A DNA stretch of 64,000 bases from Nitrospira sp. (GTDB taxonomy: Bacteria > Nitrospirota > Nitrospiria > Nitrospirales > Nitrospiraceae), in NCBI GenBank assembly GCA_036984305.1, contig BQWY01000001.1, forward strand, positions 3,989,501 to 4,053,500. Reading direction: 5' to 3'. Position numbers and translations under genes: made by a program. Positions 17,309 to 24,849 of this stretch are shown here, one piece after another. Numbering within the stretch: position 1 is the stretch's first letter; each line of letters begins with the position of its first letter. Under the pieces are notes generated by a model, which did not search any database, was not told where the DNA came from, and saw only the letters and a program-made list of their open reading frames with translations.

Positions 17309-20300
17309 CTACCTCATGGACATGGGCAGCGCCTGGGCCTGCTCCAGTTGGTGCGGCGTGTCTTCAGCCGTCTTCATGGGCGCCTTCGCCCCTCCCAACG
17401 GCTTGATCCGCTGATCACCAACCGGAAGCACCCGGAGGTACCCCCACTGGCCCGCCTGCAGATAGTTCAGGCGTGCATTGGCCCAAATATAGTCTCCAGG
17501 AAGTGCATACGGTCCGCCTGCCCCTTGGCGCAGGAACACGTCCAGCACTTCGGAGCCGGCGAATTCCACCACGCTGATCATATCGGCACCCGGCATGTAC
17601 GGCTCGATCGGCCACTCATGGCCTTCGACCTGGAACATCCCGTTCTGTTCGCTATTCGCGCCGATCACGTGGATCCGCACCGGATCGCCGGCATGGACCT
17701 CGATCAACGGCGTCACCGGATCTTCCGGCTTGTCCACGACACACGGCTGGAAGATTTTGTCCAGCGAACACCCCTGGTCCTCGCGGTACTTCTCCGGTTC
17801 GGCGCGGTAGTTCACCGCGGTCAAGCCGGCGACGTTCTGCACGTAGGGCATGAAGCTGGTCCCGATAATGTTGTCTTCGTCCTGGAAGAACAACGCCACG
17901 TCACGATAGTTCCGCTTGCCCATATTTTCAGGCAAGCTGCGGTCGACGAGGACGTCCGCACGCCAGGTGTTCTTTTGAGACACGTCTTCGCCGGTCACGG
18001 GGTCGCGGTACTGCGACCCGCGGGGTCCGACGACGACCGCCCCGAACAATCCGTTGCGCGGATTGGTGACGATGTTGCCGCCGTCCCACACCAACGACGT
18101 CGTCTCCTTGTTGTCCGGATGCGCGTAGTAGGTGTAGGTACGCGATCCGCCCGGAGCCACGGTCTGATCACCGGGGTTGTTGCCCACGTTCAGGCCCTGG
18201 GAATCCCGCGGATCGTAGGCCAGCCCAGGCGCAAAGAACGACGCCCGGCTGTCCTTCAGTTTGTTCTTCAGATTCACTTTGACACAGTCGCCCAGGTTGA
18301 CGCGCAACGTCAGCGGGCTCGGCATGATGTTGCCCGACACCTTCGTGACCTCGTCCTCGAGCGCAAAGATTTTTCCATCTGGAACGGTCATTTCAATCTT
18401 ACGCTCGAAGTCGACCTCGATCGGTTCAGACACCTTCGGGTGAAGCTGCAACGGGCGATCCATCGCCACCACGTTGAAGTTCTTCACCGGCGCGTCCGCC
18501 GGACAGACCGACTTCGGAACCTCCGGAATACCGATCGGATTGGTACCCTTGGGTAACGGCTGCAAATCCGCCACCGGCTTGTCCAATACGCGGATGATGC
18601 CCCATCCACCTTCGGCGAAGTGCGAGCTTCTCCCGTTGAAGTGGATGTAATCCCCCGGCATCCCCTGGAAGCCTCCGGCCTTGGTCACGAGGTCATACCG
18701 CTCGGCGATCCCGACGTGAATCGAGTTCTTCCGATTGGCGTCACCTGCATACCGTTCCGTGAGAAACGTATGACCGCCGATGGTCCAGACGTGCGATTCG
18801 TTCATCAACTGGTGCAACAGACGGAACACCATGGTGTCGCCGACGTACGCGCGCAACAGCGGCGTGTCGGGATCTCCGTGGATGGCGCTGCTGAACAACT
18901 TGGACGTGTCCGGGTTGTTCGCCAGACGCTGCGCAAACGGCTCGGCGCGGAAATTAAATCCGCTGCCCGTCGTATGCGTCCCGCCGTTGATGTACGGATT
19001 CGGTGCATTCAGGATTTTCTCCGGCATCTGGAAGGACACGGTCTTCCCGGCCTCCAGCGCCACTTCCACCGGCTGCCCCGGCGGATTACCCGCTTGGATG
19101 ACGTTCACGGTATGGGGCACCGTGTCATGGATGGACACCATGAGTTCACGGAAGCTCCCGTTCACGCCGTAGCCGATCGGCTCGTTCCCGCGGATGTCCG
19201 CGATCGGGCCGCTGTACACGAGCTTGCCGTTCTTCGGATCGTGATACGTCGACCCATACGGCTCCACGATCGTGGCGCCGAAGCCGCCGTGTGGCCACGT
19301 CGTCGCCCCGAACGCGTGATCGTGCCAGAACACGGTCCCGTAGTCCGCATCCACCCAGTACCGGTACCGGACGAATTCCGGTGTGACGATATCGCTGGCC
19401 GGATGGTTGTGTTTCAACCCGGTGAAGAAGGTGATCGTATCGCCCTTGATCTCCTTGATCCGGGCGATTTCTGAGCAGCTCTTATCGCGTTTCAACGACG
19501 CGGTCGCGTCGTTGTCCTTCTCCAGACAATCCGCACCGACCATCAATTCGGTGTTGGGGTGATACTTCGTCGCCCCCTGCGCCATCTTGACCTTGATCGT
19601 TTTGGCGCCCTTCTTCACGGCCTCCGTCAGCTTGCTGTTCATCGGAACGGGCAAGCCATGCTTTTTCGGCTTGGAGAACATCGTGAACGGACGCACGGAC
19701 ATCTCCCACTCGAACGCCGAGATCACGCCGTCGCTGTTCCCGGTATCGAATTGGAAGAAGTGGGGATGGATGTTGATCTTCGACGCCTGGAAATTCGTGA
19801 AGTCATCATCGTCCCACTCACTGGTCAGAATCGTATCCACGCAGTCATACACGTTGGCGCGCAGCACCGCCGGATACTTCAAATCATCATTGCCTCTCGT
19901 GAGCCGCTCTTCCTCGTGCAGGACATAGATCAAACCATCCTTGTCCACGATCGGCGGCTGATTGCCCTGCTTCTTGGACAAGGCAATGGGAAGGCGGATG
20001 AAGTGGATGTTGTTGATCGGCGGTACGTTGGCGTTGTCCGGACAGAGCGACCACCGTCCCTGTTCGCCCGGCTTGGCCGGTTCGGAGGTCCGATTGCCGT
20101 TCTCGTCCTGATGGATCGGCTCCAACCAGGGAGCGCCGCTGTGGTTCGCGGAGAACGGCACGCGCTTGCCGAAGTGCGGTTTCAACACGGGCCAGCTGAT
20201 CTTGCCCGTCGTCGGATCGAACAGGATCACCGGTCGCGTGCTGTCGTCCCACTTCTCGGCCGCGGGGTATTTCGGGTTTTTGGCGGTGCTTTCCCGTTCC

Positions 20301-22279
20301 CCTTTCGCCACGTTGCCGTCCCATTTCCAATCCCACACGGTGGCGTCGTAAGCCATGATCTGGCCCTTCTCGTCGTCCGTGTGACCGGGCTTGCCCATGG
20401 CGGGAATCCACATCTCGACCCAATCCTTGACACTCACAACCGCCGGATTGGATTTCCAGTTGGTCTTCTGGTTCTTGTCGACGATCTTGAAGGTCTTGCC
20501 GAACCAGTCGACCGTCGTGCCGATCAACTTGTCCGAACCGACTCCCTGCTTGACCCGCCCCTCGCGATCCGGCAGCTCTCGCAGGTCCGGCATCGTATCG
20601 GTGTGGGCCCTTCCGACCTGCAGCGTGTTGTAAACACGCCCGTACCCCCACATCCCCGCCACATAGTGGTGCGCCACGTGGCAATGGAACAGGAAGTCGC
20701 CCGCCAAGTGCTGGCAGCCTCCACCGCCGCACTCCGGCTCAAGATCCAGCGCCTCGGACGGACCGATCACCTCGACGTCGACCCGGTCCGACTTGGTGCG
20801 GACGATCGGGTACTTCACAGGTCCGTCCTTGCCGGCCGCCCACAGTTGATTGGGTTCGGTACCTGGGCTGCGCTGCCACCGGATCGTACCGCTGTGCGGA
20901 TGGTGGGAGTGGAACACTTCGGAGCCGCCGTGCACCAAGCGATACTTGGTGGGATCCCCGAGGTAGGCGCGCGGCAGCGTCGTCGGAATCTCGCCGAACG
21001 TGTAGGCGCTGTACGCCAACGACTCGTCCTCGAAGCCGAAGTATTCGTGTTGCAAGTGCATCTCATCGATCCCAAACGGCTCGCTGCGATAGTTCAACGC
21101 GCGACCGCCGGGGCGATACGCGTCCGTGAGCGGATCGCGTTGTGGCAAGAAGTCGCCCTTCTTGTTGACCGGACGAAACGCTTCGTCGCCGATCTCGTGG
21201 TAGAAGATCACGAACTCGCGAAAGTCCGGACCGGACCCATTGTCGATCATCGCCTGCCACCCGCTCTTCATATCGGGGGCGGACCCGGTGCCGAGCGGAT
21301 CAAGATACTTGGAGCCCGTCGGCTCGACGATCAGCGCGCCGAAGAGACCCATCACGGTCAACTCGCGCGCATGGCTGTAGGAATGGAATCGCCGCACGCC
21401 CTCCTGCGTGGACGGATGGATGTACCATTCCATGTCCACGGTCTTGCCCGGTTCGATGATCGCATCGGAATTGGTGGTGGTCGCCGCCTTGCCGGTCGAC
21501 GAGATCACCATGCTCCCACCGTTGATGTGCAAACTGCCGCTCTCCGCGTCCATCTTGTTACGCAAGGTGATCTTCAAACAGTCACCTTGGTTGGCGCGAA
21601 TCACGAGCGGTTGAATGTAGTCCCCCTGTAAACCCGTGCTGACCGCCCCGGGATCGAAGCCGTCTGACTCGCGTGCCTCCTCGTTCCTGGCCTCCTCGGC
21701 GCGGACTTTGTCCAAGTTTCCTGTCAAGGTGTACATGTAGCCAGGATAGAAATCGAGCCAACGATTGAGGGTGATCTCCACGTTGACCATGGAAATGTCG
21801 TACTGCTTCGTCGGCACGCCGGCCGGGCACTTGGCACCTCCTCCCCCGGCCAAGTCAGCCTGAGCGTCGACGGCCAGCAGGAAGCTCGAGCCATCCTGCC
21901 CCATGTACTGGTGCATCATCGACGTATTGTTGAAGGCACCCGAGGTGTTTTGCGCCTGGGCATCTTTCTGGGCCTGCTCTTCCAGCCGGCGCATCAGACG
22001 ATGATGCTGCATCTCGATCTTCTCGGAGCGCTCTCCACGGCCTTCGATGCTGTCCTCGACAACCGTTTGCCCCTTCAGTGTCTGCTGCCAGCCCGGTAAC
22101 GAACCGGACATGCTGACCGGTGAGGCATGGCCCTCATGTCCCTCGACCGGAGGGCCTCCGTCTTGTGCGGCAAACAGCCCTGGCACTGCCACCAGACTGC
22201 CCGCCAACACCATCGCCTGAATGGGCTTCCACCCGCGTCGACGGTGCCTCCGTTTATGATGAGAATACTCGCGCGTCAT
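17309..22279 (-). CDS. giant multicopper oxidase, MofA/MnxG (manganese oxidase) type
   Basis: 1656 residues, close to the size I recall for Leptothrix MofA. AGGAGG precedes the ATG. The signal peptide (about 1-38) has an unusual His/Arg-rich start. Several cupredoxin domains follow. One complete copper set is visible: HSHHPH at 457-462 (H-x2-H-x-H), HCHVAHHYVAGM at 532-543 (type 1 Cys533, His538, Met543), HPH at 838-840 and HDH at 986-988. These supply the four HxH pairs of a trinuclear centre, but in permuted order, with the C-terminal-type motifs first. Residues 1260-1656 form cupredoxin-like domains without Cys ligands. It probably oxidises Mn(II) or another metal in the periplasm or outside the cell. 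Confidence 0.92.
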   Translation of the reverse strand: MTREYSHHKRRHRRRGWKPIQAMVLAGSLVAVPGLFAAQDGGPPVEGHEGHASPVSMSGSLPGWQQTLKGQTVVEDSIEGRGERSEKIEMQHHRLMRRLEEQAQKDAQAQNTSGAFNNTSMMHQYMGQDGSSFLLAVDAQADLAGGGGAKCPAGVPTKQYDISMVNVEITLNRWLDFYPGYMYTLTGNLDKVRAEEARNEEARESDGFDPGAVSTGLQGDYIQPLVIRANQGDCLKITLRNKMDAESGSLHINGGSMVISSTGKAATTTNSDAIIEPGKTVDMEWYIHPSTQEGVRRFHSYSHARELTVMGLFGALIVEPTGSKYLDPLGTGSAPDMKSGWQAMIDNGSGPDFREFVIFYHEIGDEAFRPVNKKGDFLPQRDPLTDAYRPGGRALNYRSEPFGIDEMHLQHEYFGFEDESLAYSAYTFGEIPTTLPRAYLGDPTKYRLVHGGSEVFHSHHPHSGTIRWQRSPGTEPNQLWAAGKDGPVKYPIVRTKSDRVDVEVIGPSEALDLEPECGGGGCQHLAGDFLFHCHVAHHYVAGMWGYGRVYNTLQVGRAHTDTMPDLRELPDREGRVKQGVGSDKLIGTTVDWFGKTFKIVDKNQKTNWKSNPAVVSVKDWVEMWIPAMGKPGHTDDEKGQIMAYDATVWDWKWDGNVAKGERESTAKNPKYPAAEKWDDSTRPVILFDPTTGKISWPVLKPHFGKRVPFSANHSGAPWLEPIHQDENGNRTSEPAKPGEQGRWSLCPDNANVPPINNIHFIRLPIALSKKQGNQPPIVDKDGLIYVLHEEERLTRGNDDLKYPAVLRANVYDCVDTILTSEWDDDDFTNFQASKINIHPHFFQFDTGNSDGVISAFEWEMSVRPFTMFSKPKKHGLPVPMNSKLTEAVKKGAKTIKVKMAQGATKYHPNTELMVGADCLEKDNDATASLKRDKSCSEIARIKEIKGDTITFFTGLKHNHPASDIVTPEFVRYRYWVDADYGTVFWHDHAFGATTWPHGGFGATIVEPYGSTYHDPKNGKLVYSGPIADIRGNEPIGYGVNGSFRELMVSIHDTVPHTVNVIQAGNPPGQPVEVALEAGKTVSFQMPEKILNAPNPYINGGTHTTGSGFNFRAEPFAQRLANNPDTSKLFSSAIHGDPDTPLLRAYVGDTMVFRLLHQLMNESHVWTIGGHTFLTERYAGDANRKNSIHVGIAERYDLVTKAGGFQGMPGDYIHFNGRSSHFAEGGWGIIRVLDKPVADLQPLPKGTNPIGIPEVPKSVCPADAPVKNFNVVAMDRPLQLHPKVSEPIEVDFERKIEMTVPDGKIFALEDEVTKVSGNIMPSPLTLRVNLGDCVKVNLKNKLKDSRASFFAPGLAYDPRDSQGLNVGNNPGDQTVAPGGSRTYTYYAHPDNKETTSLVWDGGNIVTNPRNGLFGAVVVGPRGSQYRDPVTGEDVSQKNTWRADVLVDRSLPENMGKRNYRDVALFFQDEDNIIGTSFMPYVQNVAGLTAVNYRAEPEKYREDQGCSLDKIFQPCVVDKPEDPVTPLIEVHAGDPVRIHVIGANSEQNGMFQVEGHEWPIEPYMPGADMISVVEFAGSEVLDVFLRQGAGGPYALPGDYIWANARLNYLQAGQWGYLRVLPVGDQRIKPLGGAKAPMKTAEDTPHQLEQAQALPMSMR

Positions 22280-22512
22280 ACGACGGCCTCCTCTAGTGAA
22301 TCCCGCCTTGAGCGACGGGTGGTTGAACTATTTCCCCTGCTGTTCTGTCTGCACCGCTCCTGAGACGACATCGCCCGCTTCCGGTGGGACGCGATGCTCG
22401 AAATCCTTCCGGCCAGACCGTTAGAGCTGGTGGGGTCCCATCTCACGATGGAATGGGTCATTCGGAGGCCGGTCCTAATTACCCACACCCCCACCAGCAA
22501 GGATGCCCTAGC

Positions 22513-22526
22513 GCAACTCCCATGCC
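22513..22526 (-). promoter_or_regulatory. sigma-54 promoter for the multicopper oxidase
   Basis: The minus strand reads GGCATG-GGAG-TTGC, against the sigma-54 consensus GGCACG-N4-TTGC: nine of ten defined bases match, and the GG-to-GC spacing is exact. The start of transcription would be near 22501, giving a leader of about 220 bases before the oxidase ATG. A sigma-54 activator gene ends only 210 bases upstream. Confidence 0.7.
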
Positions 22527-22622
22527 TTCACTCACGAAGCGGCGACAAAATGCCAAACAGCGCCACAGTAGCGGTGATTGAGCCATCGCCCTGCTGACGC
22601 GGGCAAATTTCGTGGAAGGTTA

Positions 22623-22642
22623 TTTTCCAGCGCATTGGACAA
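22623..22642. promoter_or_regulatory. degenerate second enhancer-like site
   Basis: The right half TTGGACAA matches the dyad at 22689-22708, while the left half TTTTCCAG matches at five of eight positions, with the same 4-base spacer. It is centred 66 bases from the better site, about six helical turns. Confidence 0.35.
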
Positions 22643-22688
22643 CTACGAAGGGTGATGGGCTGAGTGGACGGAAAATCAAGACGTTACG

Positions 22689-22708
22689 CTGTCTAACTGA
22701 TTGGACAG
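22689..22708. promoter_or_regulatory. enhancer-like dyad upstream of oxidase promoter
   Basis: The palindrome CTGTCTAA-CTGA-TTGGACAG has 7 of 8 bases matched between arms. It lies about 190-205 bases upstream of the predicted transcription start of the oxidase, in the usual range for NtrC-family activator sites. Confidence 0.6.
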
Positions 22709-22736
22709 ATTTCGAGAAAAGTGTCGCGGAAACGGA

Positions 22737-24134
22737 CTAGTGAGACTCAATCTGGTGGGTACGGAGCTTATTATAGAGACCAGCCCGGCTGATCCCTAAC
22801 AACCTGGCGGCCTTTACACGGTTTCCGCCTGCCCGTTGCAGAGCCTCGAGAATCTTGAGACGCTCGGCTTGCGCGGTCGCATCGCGCACGGCCGCATGAA
22901 GGTCGAGGTCGACGGGCACCGGAGGAGAGTCCGGCTCGCCGAAGAAGTCGATGGCGCTCAGCACGGACCCTTGCGCGGTGACCACCACTCGCTCGATCAG
23001 ATTGAGCAACTCCCGGACGTTTCCCGGCCAGTGATAGCTCAGTAAGGCCTGCATCGCGTCGGGGTCAACCGTGCGCATGGGACGGCGATGGCGACGGCTG
23101 GACCGTTCGATAAAATGCGAGACCAAGACGGGTACATCCTCAGTACGCTCCCGTAGCGGCGGCATGAAGAGCGGCAGCACCGCGAGTCGATAATAAAGAT
23201 CCTCTCTGAACTGCTTGGCCTTGACGAGGTCGAACAGATCTTTGTTCGTTGCGGAAATCACCCTCACGTCCACGCGACTCGATCGGCTGCTTCCGACTGG
23301 TTTGATCTCCCCTTCCTGCAACACTCGTAACAGCTTGGCCTGGAACGACGGCGACGTATCCGCGATTTCGTCGAGAAGGATCGTGCCGCCGTCCGCCTCC
23401 TCGAAAAGGCCACGACGTGAAGTGACGGCGCCGGTGAATGCACCTTTGACATGGCCGAACAGCTCGCTTTCCAGCAACGTCTCGGGCAGTGAACTGCACT
23501 CCACGACGACTAACCGTCCCTTCCGGCGCGAGCTCAATCGATGGATCGTGCGAGCAACCAGTTCCTTCCCGGTCCCGCTTTCGCCCTGGATGAGCACGGT
23601 CGCCTGGCTGTCGGCGATCAACCGCACCATCTCGAACAGACGCTGCATCGAGGGACTGATGCCCAGCATCTCGTCGAGCCCTTCGCTGATCGTATCGACC
23701 GGCTGCGTCTCCGGATATGCCGTTTCCTTTGTTCGCTCGGACCCGTTCCGAAACAGTACAAGCACCGAGTCGGTCTGCCCCGCGCCGGATTTCAACGGAT
23801 GAACCTGGGAAATCCCACAGGCGTGACCGTCCCCGCCGGAGGAACAGGCGAACGATTTCACTTCTCCGGAAGCAAAGACTTCCATTGCCGGGCAGGTTCC
23901 ACAGGGGTCGTTCCGCTGAAGCACGGCCTGGTAGCACTTGGCCGGCCTGGCAGGCACCAGCGGTTGGGGATCGTCCGGCCATGCCGTCCGATTGGCGTAG
24001 ATAACAGTCTGATCCGGCCCGATGACCATGACCCGTTCGGTTTGGTGTTCGGCCAATACGCGGATCGCCTCGAGGCGCGCCTCAAGCACAGGATCATGAG
24101 CGGTGTGTGGCAACTGTGGGGCTCGGCCGGCCAT
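22737..24134 (-). CDS. sigma-54 activator with cysteine-rich PAS sensor domain
   Basis: 465 residues from the ATG at 24134 (GGGGG four bases upstream; a GTG at 24152 is the alternative). There is no receiver domain. Residues about 15-125 are a PAS-like sensor with five Cys at 67, 78, 81, 97 and 106 (pattern C-x10-C-x2-C-x15-C-x8-C). The AAA+ core has Walker A GESGTGKE (184-191), an intact GAFTGA loop (231-236) and Walker B GGTILLDEIAD. The Fis-type HTH is NRVKAARLLGISRAGLYNKL. It binds DNA and drives sigma-54 polymerase in response to a signal, possibly redox or metal. The oxidase is the next gene downstream. Confidence 0.92.
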   Translation of the reverse strand: MAGRAPQLPHTAHDPVLEARLEAIRVLAEHQTERVMVIGPDQTVIYANRTAWPDDPQPLVPARPAKCYQAVLQRNDPCGTCPAMEVFASGEVKSFACSSGGDGHACGISQVHPLKSGAGQTDSVLVLFRNGSERTKETAYPETQPVDTISEGLDEMLGISPSMQRLFEMVRLIADSQATVLIQGESGTGKELVARTIHRLSSRRKGRLVVVECSSLPETLLESELFGHVKGAFTGAVTSRRGLFEEADGGTILLDEIADTSPSFQAKLLRVLQEGEIKPVGSSRSSRVDVRVISATNKDLFDLVKAKQFREDLYYRLAVLPLFMPPLRERTEDVPVLVSHFIERSSRRHRRPMRTVDPDAMQALLSYHWPGNVRELLNLIERVVVTAQGSVLSAIDFFGEPDSPPVPVDLDLHAAVRDATAQAERLKILEALQRAGGNRVKAARLLGISRAGLYNKLRTHQIESH

Positions 24135-24173
24135 CGTGCCCCCATTAAACACTAGTTGATGTTCGAAAATCAG

Positions 24174-24572
24174 CTACTTGCCAACTTGCCCATCTATCGA
24201 GGGGGCCAACAGCTCCGTGAGCTTTGCCCGCAACTCGGCCAATCGTAACGGCTTGTCGAAATATGCCGACACCCCCGTGGCCAAGACGTCGGCCTTGGTC
24301 TTGGCATCGCCAAACGACGTCATCACAACGATGGGAACCGTCGGCGCGAAGGCGCGCAAGCGTGCCAGATAGTCCAAGCCGCCTGCCGGCATGCGTAAGT
24401 CCGTCACCACTGCATCCGGCGGCGCGTCGAGCACGGTCTGAAGCGCCATGTCTCCATCTTCTGCTTCGCGGATCAGAACGCCAAGAGAGCACAAATCGTC
24501 TCGGAGCAAGCTGCGCATTTCCCGATCATCTTCGACGATCAACAGGACTACCGGCTTGCCATCCCGTGTCAT
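24174..24572 (-). CDS. stand-alone response regulator receiver domain
   Basis: 132 residues, receiver only. Acidic pocket VEDD (14-16), phospho-acceptor Asp58 in VVTDLRMP, the conserved MTSF Thr/Ser switch and Lys in FDKPLR. No output domain, so it works by protein contact, perhaps passing phosphate between the multi-PAS kinase upstream and another regulator. It ends 39 bases before the activator's ATG and is likely co-transcribed with it. Confidence 0.92.
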   Translation of the reverse strand: MTRDGKPVVLLIVEDDREMRSLLRDDLCSLGVLIREAEDGDMALQTVLDAPPDAVVTDLRMPAGGLDYLARLRAFAPTVPIVVMTSFGDAKTKADVLATGVSAYFDKPLRLAELRAKLTELLAPSIDGQVGK

Positions 24573-24646
24573 GCGGCCCCTCTCTTGGTCCTACCCACTT
24601 CGGTCATGTTCAATCTGACGCGCAACTGTCGCCTACACAGAGTGAT

Positions 24647-24660
24647 GCAATCATAATTCC
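24647..24660 (-). promoter_or_regulatory. possible sigma-54 promoter before receiver gene
   Basis: The minus strand reads GGAATT-ATGA-TTGC followed by A. The -12 box is perfect and its ATGATTGC is identical to the promoter at 29302, but the -24 box keeps only GG and one further base. A leader of about 60 bases would result. It is a weak candidate. Confidence 0.3.
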
Positions 24661-24849
24661 CGAGCGATCCCATGAGTGCCTAGGGAATTTCCCCTCTCGC
24701 TACGATCTAAGCCCTTGATACGGTGACGAACACTTGGGGACATTTTTCCCCGTTGCCGATCGCACGGGGGCAATTCGACTGCTCTGTCGCATAACGCGCC
24801 AATCCGCGTCATACGCCTGTCCCGGTCTGGTACCAAAGCTGGAACATCC

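Noticed and set aside
19559-21631. 690-codon open frame on the plus strand, antisense to the multicopper oxidase
   Set aside because: It mirrors the codon structure of the oxidase in a GC-rich genome and has no ribosome site, no family resemblance and an unnatural Arg/His/Val-rich composition.
22601-22616. Sigma-54-like element TCCACG-AAAT-TTGC before the oxidase
   Set aside because: The essential GG of the -24 box is CC. The element at 22513-22526 is much better and is correctly placed.
24683-24693. Perfect palindrome GGGAATTTCCC before the receiver gene
   Set aside because: An 11-base palindrome is short enough to occur by chance, and no second copy was found nearby.
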